Below, piece by piece: positions 8,870 through 17,793 of a DNA stretch of 64,000 nt. The notes below the pieces were generated by a model. It did not search any database, was not told where the DNA came from, and saw only the letters and a program-made list of their open reading frames with translations. The position numbers and the translations under genes were made by a program. Origin of the DNA: Mycolicibacterium baixiangningiae (GTDB lineage Bacteria; Actinomycetota; Actinomycetes; Mycobacteriales; Mycobacteriaceae); the NCBI RefSeq assembly GCF_016313185.1, contig NZ_CP066218.1:4960001-5024000 (forward strand), given 5' to 3'. Numbering within the stretch: position 1 is the stretch's first letter; each line of letters opens with the position of its first letter.

Positions 8870-10206
8870 GGTCCACACACCACGTTGCCGATCAATTTCC
8901 CGACATAGCCGAACGCGAAGCCGCCGGCGACGTTGGCGCCCATCGCCGCGAAGGGACCAACGCCCGGAATGGCTCCGACGGCGACGGAGGTCGCGATGCC
9001 GCCGGCGAAGCCGACACCACCCGACCACGTGGCGACACACTGCTCGTACACCGTATTGGCCGTATAGACGCCGAGGACGGCTTGAGCAATGCCCATCGCC
9101 GGACCACCCCACTTGGCGCCGGCCTTGAGTCCGTCGAGAACCGGGGCACTCAGCCCCTGAATGCCCTTACCCGCCTGCACCTCCAGTCCAGACAGCGCAC
9201 CGCCGGCCAACGTAGGGATGGGATCTTGAAAGAACGAATCCGGCAGGGCGGAGTGCTTTCCGTCAGGGGTGGTGCAACCGCCGGACTGCGTGCCATCCGG
9301 ATTCTGTGAGATGTCGATCTTCGTCCCACCGGCGTACCACACCTCGGTGAGCTTGCCACCATCCTCCCGGGGCGTGGTCATGGTCTCTGAGACGAAGTTC
9401 CCGTTCTTGTCGGTGTGCACCACCTTGAGAGTCCCTGCGGCATACATCTGTTGACTGGGCAATCCCTGATCGATGTACTCGGTCGCGACCTGTGTACTGC
9501 CGTCGAGCATTCTGTAGGTCGTGACCAGGTTGCCGTCTCGGTCGGTCGACTCGCTGACGTCGCGCACCGTGGTCGCCAGGTCCTGGTCGCGCGCCATCTC
9601 CTGGAACTGCTTTCCGTCCGGCGTTGAGGGATCGGGAACGTCATCCGGTGGTGGGGCGGGCACCGGGCCGGGCGGCCCGTATTCGAGATTCTCGAAGCTC
9701 AGGCCCTCGCCCCTTGCCACGATGAGTTGCTGCGCAGTTCGGTCGTCGCTTTCGCCGACCGCGTTCAGCATTCCATTCACTTCGGCTTGTGCTGCCTCGG
9801 CCAGCTTCTGGAGCTCTGCCGCCTGCTCCGCGGACATCTCCGCAGGGTCGATCATCACGACCCACTGATCCGTGACGTTCAGCGGGCCTGCGTCGATCTC
9901 GTCTGCCTTGGCGAGCAGGGTGGTCCGGGCGCTGCCGATCGACGCACTTCCGGTACGCAAAGCTCGAGCGAATGCATCGGTGTAATTCTTGAGACTCGAC
10001 GACCGCTCGGTCGCCCGGGTGAACATCCGGGTGGCAGCGTCGTGGCCCTGCCCGGCCCAGCCCCGCGACTCGGGCATCCGGTCGATGCGGTCGTCGAGGT
10101 TGACGACTGAGTTGTAGATCGATTCGCCGGAAGCCGCGATCGTCGATGCGGCCGCCGCCAGCGACTCGGGGCTCCAGCTCTTGAGCCGTGAACGTGAGGG
10201 CAGCAC
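8866..10206 (-). CDS. WXG100-like type VII secretion substrate with glycine-rich hydrophobic C-terminus, 446 aa
   Basis: Start chosen at GTG 10206, three bases after the EspC-like stop; frame further upstream lies inside that gene. Residues about 10-130 are helical with a WAG turn (W50-A-G52, in ESRGWAGQGHDAA), the helix-turn-helix layout of WXG100/LXG proteins. A Pro-rich linker (GPPGPVPAPPPDDVPDP, about 180-200) leads to a polar middle region. The last 110 residues are dominated by Gly and Ala with long hydrophobic stretches (GGIATSVAVGAIPGVGPF, GGFAFGYVGKLIG), like membrane-inserting glycine-zipper domains. No signal peptide is present. Export by an ESX system with its small partner is inferred; toxin, pore or adhesin activity is possible but unproven. 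Confidence 0.72.
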   Translation of the reverse strand: MLPSRSRLKSWSPESLAAAASTIAASGESIYNSVVNLDDRIDRMPESRGWAGQGHDAATRMFTRATERSSSLKNYTDAFARALRTGSASIGSARTTLLAKADEIDAGPLNVTDQWVVMIDPAEMSAEQAAELQKLAEAAQAEVNGMLNAVGESDDRTAQQLIVARGEGLSFENLEYGPPGPVPAPPPDDVPDPSTPDGKQFQEMARDQDLATTVRDVSESTDRDGNLVTTYRMLDGSTQVATEYIDQGLPSQQMYAAGTLKVVHTDKNGNFVSETMTTPREDGGKLTEVWYAGGTKIDISQNPDGTQSGGCTTPDGKHSALPDSFFQDPIPTLAGGALSGLEVQAGKGIQGLSAPVLDGLKAGAKWGGPAMGIAQAVLGVYTANTVYEQCVATWSGGVGFAGGIATSVAVGAIPGVGPFAAMGANVAGGFAFGYVGKLIGNVVCGP

Positions 10207-10208
10207 TG

Positions 10209-10493
10209 TCAGAACAGCTGGTCGAAGGTGCCTGCCAAGCCGGCGTCCTCGACTTCGTAGCAATCGCCTGCCCCGCGGACCGCGACGCCCATCGCCTGGA
10301 CGTCCGTGACGATGTCGCTTGCCGCCAACCCGAGGTGGTGGCCGACCTCCCGGGCCGCCCACTGCGTAGACGAGCCGGGCAGCCCGTCCGCCGCAGAAGG
10401 CGCGAGATTGCCGACATTCAACCCGCTGATCGCGGTCGCGGCCGCATCTACCTGCGCAGCAAAGGCGCGCAGCACCTCGGGATCGACCAACAC
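10209..10493 (-). CDS. EspC-like type VII secretion-associated protein (DUF2580 family), 94 aa
   Basis: Small helical-hairpin protein of the EspC/DUF2580 type, which is exported by ESX systems as a dimer with a larger partner. It begins MLVDPEVLRAFAAQVDAAA, the family's characteristic first helix. Near the C-terminus, Y79-x-x-x-D83 (in CYEVEDAG) fits the YxxxD/E general export signal of type VII substrates. The GTG start at 10493 is supported by TAGGTT six bases upstream. It directly precedes the WXG-like gene by three bases, the usual arrangement of paired substrates. No ESX core gene is in the window, so the machinery must be encoded elsewhere. Confidence 0.82.
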   Translation of the reverse strand: MLVDPEVLRAFAAQVDAAATAISGLNVGNLAPSAADGLPGSSTQWAAREVGHHLGLAASDIVTDVQAMGVAVRGAGDCYEVEDAGLAGTFDQLF

Positions 10494-10499
10494 CGCTCG

Positions 10500-10505
10500 A
10501 ACCTA
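10500..10505 (-). promoter_or_regulatory. Predicted -10 box (TAGGTT) of the EspC-like operon
   Basis: On the minus strand TAGGTT, then CGAGCG, then the GTG start. The 6-nt spacing predicts a leaderless transcript and a promoter separate from purQ, which ends 32 bp further upstream. Confidence 0.5.
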
Positions 10506-10536
10506 ACACCGGTCCGAACCGGCTCAGCGCACGAAT

Positions 10537-11211
10537 TCAGACCGTGAGCACCGCGTCGAGCGCCGACAGGAACAGGCCGAGCCCGTCGTCGGACGGTCCG
10601 GTGAGCGCCTCTGTCGCATGTTCGGGGTGCGGCATCAGGCCGACGACGCGGCCGTTGGCCGAACTGATCCCCGCGATGTCGCGCATGGACCCGTTGAGGT
10701 TCTCGCGGTAGCGGAAGACCACCCGGCCCTCACCCTCGAGTTCGTCGAGCACCTTCTCGCTCGCGACGTAGCGGCCCTCCCCCGACTTCAGCGGGATGAG
10801 GAGGTCGGCGCCGTTCTCGTAGCGCGTGGTCCACGCCGAGGTGTTCGAGGCGACCTGCAGCCACGTGTCGCGGCAGATGAAGTGCAGCCCGATGTTTCGG
10901 GTCAGCGCCCCCGGCAGCAGGCCGGATTCGCACAGCACCTGGAACCCGTTGCAGATGCCGAGCACCGGCATGCCCTGCTCGGCCGAGCGGATGACCTCAC
11001 CCATGACGGGCGCGAACTTCGCAATGGCGCCCGCGCGCAGGTAGTCACCGTAGGAGAAACCGCCCGGCACCACGACGGCGTCCACACCCTTGAGGTCGGC
11101 GTCGGCATGCCACAGGCTGACCGGCTCGGCACCGGCGAGCCGCACTGCGCGTGCGGCGTCGATGTCATCGAGTGTTCCCGGGAACGTGATCACTCCCACC
11201 CGTGCGCTCAT
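10537..11211 (-). CDS. purQ: PurQ, FGAM synthase glutaminase subunit
   Basis: Class I glutamine amidotransferase that supplies ammonia to PurL for FGAM formation in purine biosynthesis. The 224-residue protein shows the start [22 protein letters not shown], the oxyanion and elbow region [15 protein letters not shown], the nucleophile Cys in [12 protein letters not shown], and the catalytic His-Glu pair in [11 protein letters not shown]. Length is normal. Its ATG overlaps the purS stop (ATGA), so the two are translationally coupled, as is usual in actinobacteria. Confidence 0.98.
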   Translation of the reverse strand: MSARVGVITFPGTLDDIDAARAVRLAGAEPVSLWHADADLKGVDAVVVPGGFSYGDYLRAGAIAKFAPVMGEVIRSAEQGMPVLGICNGFQVLCESGLLPGALTRNIGLHFICRDTWLQVASNTSAWTTRYENGADLLIPLKSGEGRYVASEKVLDELEGEGRVVFRYRENLNGSMRDIAGISSANGRVVGLMPHPEHATEALTGPSDDGLGLFLSALDAVLTV

Positions 11212-11447
11212 GCGTCACCCCTGGACACGGACCAGTCCTCGATGACGGTGTTGGCCAGGAGGGATTCGGCGATTTCGGCCACCGTCTCGTCCGTGACGTC
11301 GCCGTCGATCTCCAACTCGAATCGTTTGCCTTGCCGGACATCTGAGACACCCGTCACACCGAGACGTCCCAACGCGCCGACGATCGCCTGACCCTGGGGG
11401 TCGAGGATCTCCGCCTTGGGCATCACGTGCACCACCACCTTCGCCAC
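11208..11447 (-). CDS. purS: PurS, FGAM synthase small subunit
   Basis: The 79-residue PurS subunit holds PurL and PurQ together in the FGAM synthase complex. The sequence [20 protein letters not shown], followed by [20 protein letters not shown], is diagnostic of the family. The start is GTG 11447. TAAAGT lies seven bases upstream, suggesting that transcription of purS-purQ begins at or next to the start codon. Confidence 0.97.
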   Translation of the reverse strand: MAKVVVHVMPKAEILDPQGQAIVGALGRLGVTGVSDVRQGKRFELEIDGDVTDETVAEIAESLLANTVIEDWSVSRGDA

Positions 11448-11454
11448 GGCGATG

Positions 11455-11460
11455 ACTTTA
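11455..11460 (-). promoter_or_regulatory. Predicted -10 box (TAAAGT) of purS-purQ
   Basis: Minus-strand TAAAGT, 7-nt spacer, then the purS GTG. It matches TANNNT and predicts a leaderless or near-leaderless mRNA. Confidence 0.45.
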
Positions 11461-11483
11461 CCGGTGCCGCGGCACCTTGCCGG

Positions 11484-12152
11484 TTACCGGCATGAGCCGA
11501 TGTACGCGGTACAGAGTGGCGCGGCCAGCGCGTCGAGCACAGCGGCGTCCGCAACGGGACGCCAGAGCACCGACGGTTGTGCCGTGGACCACAGCGCCAG
11601 CTCGGTGATCGTGCTGTTGCGCGTGTCGGCGACGAGGTACTGGTGCAGCACCGTACGGTCGGGTGCGCTCAGCACGGCCGCCATCCGTGTGGGTTCGGCG
11701 GCGGTCACCGACGGCGAGGTGGACGGGGCGCTGAGCTGGCAGTTCCGCAGCGCGGTGACCGCCTCGTCGAACACCGCGGTCGCCAGCTCGCCGCCGCGCC
11801 AGGTCTCCCCGCGCCAGTGGATGACCTGGGCCTGCAGGTGCCACTGCCGGTCCGGCGAGGTGATGGACGCCCGGGACGCGACCGCCCAGGTGCGTGGGTC
11901 GTCGACGGCCGCCGCCGGCGTGGCGCACATCTCCTCGAATCGGAACAGCGGAGTGACCGCGGTGACCGACAGCGTCGACAATTCCGGCCAGCGGTACACG
12001 TCGTACAGCGGTATCGAGGGCGGCGCGATCCATGCCGACCGGGGAATCCGGTCGCAGTTCGGTGGACAGTCGAGTGGGTTGGCCGGAGCCGAAACCGGGG
12101 TGATCAACGCCACCCCGCAGCTGGCCAGCACCGCCGCCACAAGTAACCGCAT
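11484..12152 (-). CDS. Conserved exported protein of unknown function, 222 aa
   Basis: Starts at ATG 12152 with a clear Sec signal peptide (MRLLVAAVLASCGVALITPVSAPA) ending before NPLDCPPNCDRIPRSAW. Upstream in-frame starts would place charged residues before the signal, so this start is preferred. The mature part has paired cysteines (CPPNC, then single Cys residues near the middle and C-terminus) that could form disulphides. By position it corresponds to the hypothetical gene next to purS in M. tuberculosis (Rv0787 region). I recognise no enzymatic motif. It is divergent from the metallo-hydrolase gene. Confidence 0.83.
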   Translation of the reverse strand: MRLLVAAVLASCGVALITPVSAPANPLDCPPNCDRIPRSAWIAPPSIPLYDVYRWPELSTLSVTAVTPLFRFEEMCATPAAAVDDPRTWAVASRASITSPDRQWHLQAQVIHWRGETWRGGELATAVFDEAVTALRNCQLSAPSTSPSVTAAEPTRMAAVLSAPDRTVLHQYLVADTRNSTITELALWSTAQPSVLWRPVADAAVLDALAAPLCTAYIGSCR

Positions 12153-12197
12153 CCGAACCCCCACCCACGGCCCCCGCCTGAGCGCCAGAATATAGCC

Positions 12198-12851
12198 ATG
12201 CAATTGACTCATTTCGGCCATTCGTGCTTACTCGCGAGCTTTCCCGACGGTTCCGGGACCGATACGACGGTTTTGTTCGATCCGGGCACTTTTTCGCACG
12301 GATTCGAAGGCGTCACCGGGCTGTCGGCGATCCTGATCACCCATCAACATCCCGACCACGCGGACACCAGCCGCCTACCGGCCCTGCTCGAGTCCAATCC
12401 GCAGGCCGCTCTGTACTGCGATCCGCAGTCCGCGCAGCAGCTCGGCGGCACGTGGCGGGCAGTGCACGCCGGCGACGCGTTCACTGTCGGACACCTGAGC
12501 GTGCGCGGCGTCGGCGGCCACCACGCGATCATCCACCCGGAACTGCCCGAGATCGACAACATCTCGTACCTGCTCGGCGACGGCGACCACCCGGCCAGGC
12601 TGATGCACCCCGGCGACGCCCTGTACGAACCGGGGGAACCCGTCGACGTGCTGGCGACACCCGCGGCCGCGCCCTGGATGAAGATCTCCGAAGCGGTGGA
12701 CTATCTGCGGGCCGTCGCACCCGCCCACGCGGTACCGATCCACCAGGGCATCATCGATCCGAGCGCTCGCGGAATCTACTACGGTCGCTTGAGCGAGATG
12801 ACCGACACCGACTTCCAGGTCCTCGACGAGGAGAACGGCACCGAGTTCTAA
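12198..12851 (+). CDS. MBL-fold metal-dependent hydrolase, 217 aa
   Basis: A compact metallo-beta-lactamase-fold protein of the UlaG/YtnP-like group, ortholog by position of Rv0786c. It opens MQLTHFGHSCLLASFPDG and carries the zinc motif LITHQHPDHADTSRLP (HxHxDH). Further ligands are likely in GVGGHHAIIHPELP, ARLMHPGDALYEPG and AVPIHQGIIDP. Such enzymes hydrolyse phosphodiesters, lactones or sulfates; the substrate here is unknown. ATG 12198 is the natural start. It is divergent from the exported protein gene and ends beside a 15-bp tandem repeat. Confidence 0.9.
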   Translation: MQLTHFGHSCLLASFPDGSGTDTTVLFDPGTFSHGFEGVTGLSAILITHQHPDHADTSRLPALLESNPQAALYCDPQSAQQLGGTWRAVHAGDAFTVGHLSVRGVGGHHAIIHPELPEIDNISYLLGDGDHPARLMHPGDALYEPGEPVDVLATPAAAPWMKISEAVDYLRAVAPAHAVPIHQGIIDPSARGIYYGRLSEMTDTDFQVLDEENGTEF

Positions 12852-12852
12852 G

Positions 12853-12896
12853 CGGCGGCGGTCTGAACGGCGGCGGTCTGAACGGCGGCGGTCTAA
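12853..12896. repeat. Three-copy 15-bp tandem repeat between convergent genes
   Basis: The unit CGGCGGCGGTCTGAA occurs at 12853-12867 and 12868-12882, and a slightly shortened copy lies at 12883-12896. The array starts just after the MBL gene's stop. Its last unit supplies the stop codon of the convergent DUF2334-like gene (minus-strand TAG at 12893-12895). It looks like replication slippage in a GC-rich spacer. Confidence 0.9.
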
Positions 12897-13597
12897 GCGG
12901 CATCCCTACGCGCCAGGCCCAATTCCCACCGGTACACGTGCGGTGTGCACTGATGCATCAACGCGAGGTCGATCGCGTCCAGTACGGCGTGGCGTGGGCC
13001 GGGGCGGCCGAGTTGCTTGGCGGAGACCGCGAGTCGGACCATGCCGGCACGGCGGGCGGTCCGCTCGGCGGAGAGCACCACGGTGCGGCACCACCACGGT
13101 TCGGCGACGAATCCTGCGCCGACGCCCACCACGCGTGCCCGCTCCGTGGTCCGACGAACCAGATCGGTCACCCCGCCGAAGCCGGCAAGCAAACGAAACC
13201 CGTTGCGTGGCAATGCGATAGACGTCCCATGCGACACCGTCCACCCCGGCGCGGCGAACAGCCGGGTGCGCAGCCCGAGGTGTTCGAGCACCCGGTCCGC
13301 GCCCATCAGCCGCAGATTCGCCTCGTGGGCGGCCAGCGAGGCGAACTCGCTGCGCCGCTTCTTGGTGGCGGCCTCGTCGAACCCGTGCAGGACGATCGCA
13401 TCCCCGGCCGTCCGCCGCTCCTGGAGCCACTCGACCGTCGGGATGTCGCGCTCGAGGCGGTAGCCGCCCTTGAGGCGCGGGGCCACCAGGAAGGACACCG
13501 GCACGCCACGGGCGTCGAGGTCGGCACGGAAGTCCGCGACATCGCCGAGGGTGCGCGCACTGACGTGGGAGATGGAGACGATCAGTTGTCCTGCCAC
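12893..13597 (-). CDS. DUF2334 / polysaccharide deacetylase-like protein, 234 aa
   Basis: Begins at GTG 13597 (VAGQLIVSISHVSARTL). The sequence shows a deacetylase-like barrel: DLDARGVPVSFLVAPRLKGG, AIVLHGFDEAATKKRRSEF (His and Asp near the expected metal site), and LRTRLFAAPGWTVSHGT (the APGW segment typical of the group). It corresponds to the DUF2334 gene next to the MBL hydrolase in mycobacteria. Substrate is unknown; a carbohydrate or amide deacetylase role is inferred from the fold. The frame is open far upstream, but only this start avoids the GPx gene. Confidence 0.85.
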   Translation of the reverse strand: MAGQLIVSISHVSARTLGDVADFRADLDARGVPVSFLVAPRLKGGYRLERDIPTVEWLQERRTAGDAIVLHGFDEAATKKRRSEFASLAAHEANLRLMGADRVLEHLGLRTRLFAAPGWTVSHGTSIALPRNGFRLLAGFGGVTDLVRRTTERARVVGVGAGFVAEPWWCRTVVLSAERTARRAGMVRLAVSAKQLGRPGPRHAVLDAIDLALMHQCTPHVYRWELGLARRDAA

Positions 13598-13656
13598 GCC
13601 CGAAGTGTGGCAACCCGAGGTGTCGCCACGGTTGCCGTCACGTCGACGGCAGCTGT

Positions 13657-14154
13657 CTATTTCGGCAGCACCGCTTCGATGGCCGCGATGACCTCGGGGG
13701 CGTCGGGTTCGGTGCGCGGGCGGAACCGGTTGACCACCTCGCCGCCGGGCGCGAGCAGGAACTTCTCGAAGTTCCACTGCACGTCGCCGGCCTCGCCGCT
13801 GTCGTCGGGCGTCTGCGTCAGCTCGGCGTAGAGCGGGTGGCGGTCCGGGCCGTTGACGTCGGCCTTGGCCAGCAACGGGAAGGTCACCCCGTAGGTGGTC
13901 GAGCAGAACGTCTGGATCTCCTCGGCCGTGCCGGGTTCCTGTCCCATGAACTGGTTGCACGGCACACCGATCACCGTCAGCCCGCGGTCGCCGTAGTCCT
14001 GGGCCAGCTTCTCCAGCGCGCCGTACTGGGGGGTGAGCCCGCACTTCGACGCGACGTTGACCACGAGTGCGGCGCCGTCGGCGAGTTCCCTCAGCGTGGT
14101 CGATTTACCGTCGAGGGTGTTGAGCTCGATGTCGAGCAGGTACGACTCAGTCAT
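13657..14154 (-). CDS. Glutathione peroxidase family thiol peroxidase
   Basis: A 165-residue cytosolic GPx-like protein that reduces hydroperoxides. Mycobacteria lack glutathione, so thioredoxin is the likely reductant. The peroxidatic cysteine lies in VASKCGLTPQYGAL, with the catalytic Gln and Asn in VIGVPCNQFMGQEPG and the Trp in VQWNFEKFLL, completing the Cys-Gln-Trp-Asn tetrad. A Cys in EIQTFCSTTYGV occupies the resolving position of thioredoxin-dependent members. It is followed on the same strand, after a short gap, by the DUF2334 gene and preceded by a TetR gene. Confidence 0.95.
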   Translation of the reverse strand: MTESYLLDIELNTLDGKSTTLRELADGAALVVNVASKCGLTPQYGALEKLAQDYGDRGLTVIGVPCNQFMGQEPGTAEEIQTFCSTTYGVTFPLLAKADVNGPDRHPLYAELTQTPDDSGEAGDVQWNFEKFLLAPGGEVVNRFRPRTEPDAPEVIAAIEAVLPK

Positions 14155-14176
14155 GCCCGGACGCTACCCCACGTCG

Positions 14177-14731
14177 CTAACCGGCGAACAGCATCTGCGC
14201 GGCCCGCTCGATCTGGGCGAGCGGATCGCCTTCGGTGGCGATCAGGTCGTTGAGCCACAGCATGATGAAGCCGTGCACCAGCGACCACGCGGCGAGTGCG
14301 GCACCCTCGGGGTCGGACCGGGAGCGGGCGTCCGTGAGTGTCGCGACGCCTCGTCTGAGCTCGGCCTCGGCCGCCGCTTTCGCTTCGCCCAGTTCAGCAT
14401 TCGCGTCCTCGATCAGCGATTTGTCGAACATCACCTCGTAGTGGCCGGGATGTTCCAGCGCGAAGCGCACGTAGGCGCCGGCCGCGTCGAGGAAATCCGG
14501 GCGGGCGGTTGCCAGTGCTTCGGCGAGCATTCGCCACCCTTGGGCGGCCAGCGCGGTGAACAGCCCCCGGCGATCGGTGAAGTGGTGGGCGGGCGCCGCA
14601 TGCGATACCCCGGCGGCACGGGCCAGTTCTCGTAGCGAGACGCCGTCCGCACCGCGCTCGGCGACCAACACCGCCGCCTGCGCCAGGATCACCGATCTCA
14701 GGTCACCGTGGTGGTAGCTCGACTTGGCCAC
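14177..14731 (-). CDS. TetR family transcriptional regulator, 184 aa
   Basis: The N-terminal helix-turn-helix is clear: MAKSSYHHGDLRSVILAQAA, then DGVSLRELARAAGVSHAAPAHHF, a well-known TetR subgroup signature (SHxAPxHHF). The C-terminal helical part has the WHG domain features of this subgroup. GTG 14731 is the start, with TAGAAT six bases upstream (leaderless). It sits between ptrB and the peroxidase gene on the same strand, 22 bp before the peroxidase start, so it may regulate that gene as well as itself. Confidence 0.93.
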   Translation of the reverse strand: MAKSSYHHGDLRSVILAQAAVLVAERGADGVSLRELARAAGVSHAAPAHHFTDRRGLFTALAAQGWRMLAEALATARPDFLDAAGAYVRFALEHPGHYEVMFDKSLIEDANAELGEAKAAAEAELRRGVATLTDARSRSDPEGAALAAWSLVHGFIMLWLNDLIATEGDPLAQIERAAQMLFAG

Positions 14732-14737
14732 TCCGCC

Positions 14738-14743
14738 ATTCTA
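14738..14743 (-). promoter_or_regulatory. Predicted -10 box (TAGAAT) of the TetR gene at 14.2-14.7 kb
   Basis: Minus-strand TAGAAT, spacer GGCGGA, then the GTG start. A partial palindrome (TAACTAGTCACTGTCAA on the minus strand) just upstream is a possible autoregulatory operator. Confidence 0.5.
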
Positions 14744-14766
14744 ACCTGCGTCTTGACAGTGACTAG

Positions 14767-16872
14767 TTAGCCGTAGGTCTCCGGATCCGCGGTCGCCAGC
14801 ACCCAGGCGTACTGGAAGGCGGCTTCCTTCCATCGCTCGTAGCGGCCGCTGATCCCGCCGTGCCCGGCACTCATCTCCGTCTTGAGTAGCACCGGATTGG
14901 AGTCGGTCTTCGAGTGACGCAGTGCGGCAACCCATTTGGCTGGCTCGACGTAATAGACCCGGGTGTCGTTGAGCGAGGTCATCGCCAGGATGGGTGGGTA
15001 CCCCTTGGCGACGACGTTCTCGTAGGGCGAGTAGGACTTCATATAGTGGTAGACGAGTTCGTCCTCGAGCGGGTTACCCCACTCATCCCACTCCGTGACC
15101 GTCAGCGGTAACGACGGGTCGAGGATCGTGGTCAACGGATCCACGAACGGCACCTGTGCCAGGAAACCGGCGAAGAGTTCGGGTGCCAGGTTCGCGACCG
15201 CGCCGATCAACAACCCGCCCGCGCTTCCGCCGAGCGCCACCAGGTTCTGCGGCCGGGTGGTGTCGGTGGCGATGAGATGCCGTGCCACGGCGATGAAGTC
15301 GGTGAAGGTGTTGCCCTTCTCCAGGAGCTTGCCGTGCTCGTACCAGGGCCGGCCGAGTTCACCGCCCCCACGGACATGGGCGACCGCGAACACCATGCCG
15401 CGGTCCAGCAGCGAGAGCCGGGCGATCGAGAACCGCGGATCCTCACACGATTCGTAGGCGCCGTAGCCGTACAGCAGCGTCGGCGCCGGGAACTGAAGGC
15501 CGGTGCGGTGGACGATCGAGATGGGCACCCGTGCGCCGTCCGGTGCGACGGCCCACTCGCGCCGTTCGACGTAATCCTCGGGACGGTAGCCGCCCAGCAC
15601 CGGCTGCTCACGCAGCAGCGTCCGCTCCCCCGTCGCCAGGTCGAGGTCGTAGATCCGCACCGGTGTGACGAAAGACGTTGCGCCGATGCGGAGTTTGGGC
15701 GCATCCCAGTTCGGGTTGGCGCCCAGGCCCGCCGAGGTCAGCTCGGTGTCGAACGTGATGTCCTCGGCGCGGCCGTAGGATCCGTCGGCGCCCAGTGGCC
15801 ACAGCTGGATCTTGGGCAGCGCCTCTTCGCGGTAGCTCAGGACCAGGTGAGCGGCGAACGCGTCGACCCCGTCGAGCCGCACGTCCTCCCGGTGTTCGAT
15901 GAGCGTCTGGACCGCGGTCGGATCCGCCACCGGGGCGTCGACCAGCGTGAAGTTCTCGGCGCCGTCGTTGTGCATGATGAGGAACCGGTCCTCACCGCCG
16001 ACCACCGCGTGTTCGACCGAGTACTCGACCCCGTCGCGGCGCGGCCACACCACCGCGAACTCCGCGTGCGGATCAGTGGCATCGGCATAACGCACCTCCG
16101 AGGTGACGGCGCTGCCCGCGGCGATGATCAGGTACTGGTCGCTGCGGGTACGGCCGACGCCCAGCCAGTATTTCTCGTCGGGTTCGTGGTACACCCGCTC
16201 GGCGGGCAGCCCCGCGCCAAGCCGGTGGCGCCATACGGTGTCGGGCCGCCAGGCGTCGTCGACGGTGCTGTAGTAGACGGTCCGGTTGTCGGCGGCCCAG
16301 GTGGCGCCCGCGCCGATACCGACGATCGTGTCGTCGTACTGCTCACCGGTGCGCAGGTCCCGGAACCGCAACGTGTACCGCTCGTCACCGACGGTGTCCA
16401 CGGAGTAGGCCAGGATGTTCCCGTCGATGCTGACGGTGGCCGCTCCCAACGCGAAGTATTCGTGGCCTTCGGCTTCGACGTTCTCGTCGAGGAGCACCTG
16501 TTCACCCGGAATCGTGGTGTTCTCGTCGAGTTGCGGAGGCGTCCAGTCGCCGGGATCGCCGACGCGGCAGCGGCATTGGACGCCGTACTGTTTACCCTCG
16601 AAGCTGCGGCCGTAGTACCACCAGTCCCCACGCCGCGTCGGCACCGACAGGTCGGTCTCCTTGGTGCGGGCCTTGATCTCGTCGAAGATCTTCTGCCGCA
16701 ACGGCGCCAGATCCGCCGTCTGCTCCTCGGTGTAGGCGTTCTCGGCCTCGAGGTAGGCGATCACCTCGGGATCGGACTTGTCGCGCAGCCACTCGTAATG
16801 GTCGAGGAACACGTCGCCGTGGTGTTCGCGGCGCTGTTCGACGCGCTTGGCCTGCGGTGGCAGCACTGTCAT
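14767..16872 (-). CDS. ptrB: Oligopeptidase B (S9A serine peptidase)
   Basis: Cytosolic prolyl-oligopeptidase-family peptidase that cleaves short peptides after basic residues. The 701-residue protein has an N-terminal beta-propeller (for example [16 protein letters not shown] and [20 protein letters not shown]) and a C-terminal alpha/beta-hydrolase domain. The catalytic Ser is in [13 protein letters not shown], the Asp is probably in [14 protein letters not shown], and the His is in [17 protein letters not shown] 16872 overlaps the purC stop (ATGA). As I recall, M. tuberculosis carries this gene split into ptrBa and ptrBb; here it is one open frame of full family length. Confidence 0.96.
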   Translation of the reverse strand: MTVLPPQAKRVEQRREHHGDVFLDHYEWLRDKSDPEVIAYLEAENAYTEEQTADLAPLRQKIFDEIKARTKETDLSVPTRRGDWWYYGRSFEGKQYGVQCRCRVGDPGDWTPPQLDENTTIPGEQVLLDENVEAEGHEYFALGAATVSIDGNILAYSVDTVGDERYTLRFRDLRTGEQYDDTIVGIGAGATWAADNRTVYYSTVDDAWRPDTVWRHRLGAGLPAERVYHEPDEKYWLGVGRTRSDQYLIIAAGSAVTSEVRYADATDPHAEFAVVWPRRDGVEYSVEHAVVGGEDRFLIMHNDGAENFTLVDAPVADPTAVQTLIEHREDVRLDGVDAFAAHLVLSYREEALPKIQLWPLGADGSYGRAEDITFDTELTSAGLGANPNWDAPKLRIGATSFVTPVRIYDLDLATGERTLLREQPVLGGYRPEDYVERREWAVAPDGARVPISIVHRTGLQFPAPTLLYGYGAYESCEDPRFSIARLSLLDRGMVFAVAHVRGGGELGRPWYEHGKLLEKGNTFTDFIAVARHLIATDTTRPQNLVALGGSAGGLLIGAVANLAPELFAGFLAQVPFVDPLTTILDPSLPLTVTEWDEWGNPLEDELVYHYMKSYSPYENVVAKGYPPILAMTSLNDTRVYYVEPAKWVAALRHSKTDSNPVLLKTEMSAGHGGISGRYERWKEAAFQYAWVLATADPETYG

Positions 16873-17762
16873 GCGCTCTTCCCGATCCACGCGTCGAAGC
16901 TCAGGCCTGAAATGCGTTCGTAGGCTTCGATGTAACGCGACCGGGTGGCGTCGACGATCTCCGGCGGAAGCGGTGGCGGCGGCTGGTCGGTGGCGCGGTC
17001 CCAGCCGGAGTCAGGTCCGGTGAGCCAGTTGCGCACGAACTGCTTGTCGTAGCTTGGCTGCACCTCCCCCTCACGGTAGGTGTCGGCATACCAATACCGC
17101 GACGAGTCGGGAGTGAACACCTCGTCGGCGAGCACCAGCTCCCCCGCCTGGTCGACGCCGAATTCGAACTTGGTGTCCGCGATGATGATTCCCTTCGTCA
17201 GCGCGTGTTCGGCGCCCTGGGTGTAGATCTGCAGCGTGCGCTCACGCAACTGGCCGGCACGGTCTTCCCCGACCAACTCGACGGTGTCGTCGTAGCTGAT
17301 GTTCTCGTCGTGTGCGCCGAGTTCGGCCTTGGACGCCGGGGTGTACAGCGGTTCAGCGAACTTGCTCGCCTCGGTCAGCCCGGGCGGCAGCGTCAACCCG
17401 CACAGGGTGCCGGTCTCGCGGTAGTCGATCAGCCCCGAGCCGGTGAGGTATCCGCGGGCCACGCATTCGACGGGCATCATCTCCAACTGGCGCACCACCA
17501 ACGCGCGGCCGAGCACCTCCTCGGGGATCCGCGCGTCGTCGGGCGGGCCGGCGAGGTGATTGGGGGCGTCGATGAGGTCGAAGAAGAACACGCTCATCGC
17601 GGTGAGGATGCGGCCCTTGTCCGGGATCTGCGACGACAGGATGTGGTCGTACGCGGAGATGCGGTCGGTCGCGACGAACAGCAGATTCTCCTCGTCGATG
17701 CGGTACAGCTCGCGAACCTTGCCGCTGGCCAGATGGCGGTAGTCGGACAGAGCGGGGCGCAT
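16869..17762 (-). CDS. purC: PurC, SAICAR synthase
   Basis: Condenses CAIR with aspartate in the purine pathway. The 297-residue protein starts [20 protein letters not shown], with the nucleotide-binding loop [32 protein letters not shown] and [13 protein letters not shown] are conserved blocks. [15 protein letters not shown] and [10 protein letters not shown] form the C-terminal active-site part. Its stop overlaps the start of ptrB. TAGGCT lies six bases before ATG 17762, suggesting a leaderless promoter. Confidence 0.98.
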   Translation of the reverse strand: MRPALSDYRHLASGKVRELYRIDEENLLFVATDRISAYDHILSSQIPDKGRILTAMSVFFFDLIDAPNHLAGPPDDARIPEEVLGRALVVRQLEMMPVECVARGYLTGSGLIDYRETGTLCGLTLPPGLTEASKFAEPLYTPASKAELGAHDENISYDDTVELVGEDRAGQLRERTLQIYTQGAEHALTKGIIIADTKFEFGVDQAGELVLADEVFTPDSSRYWYADTYREGEVQPSYDKQFVRNWLTGPDSGWDRATDQPPPPLPPEIVDATRSRYIEAYERISGLSFDAWIGKSA

Positions 17763-17768
17763 CGGGCC

Positions 17769-17774
17769 AGCCTA
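17769..17774 (-). promoter_or_regulatory. Predicted -10 box (TAGGCT) of purC
   Basis: Minus-strand TAGGCT, spacer GGCCCG, then ATG at 17762. Fits the leaderless pattern seen at the other pur genes in this window. Confidence 0.5.
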
Positions 17775-17793
17775 TCGGGCACCATCTACACAC

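Noticed and set aside
10207..10509. Upstream extension of the WXG-like protein to base 10509
   Set aside because: The extra sequence overlaps the whole EspC-like gene in another frame and reads as Arg/Gly-rich noise; GTG 10206 fits the gene spacing.
12852..12897. CRISPR-like array
   Set aside because: The units are direct, contiguous 15-bp repeats without spacers; nothing in the window has repeat-spacer structure, and no cas gene is present.
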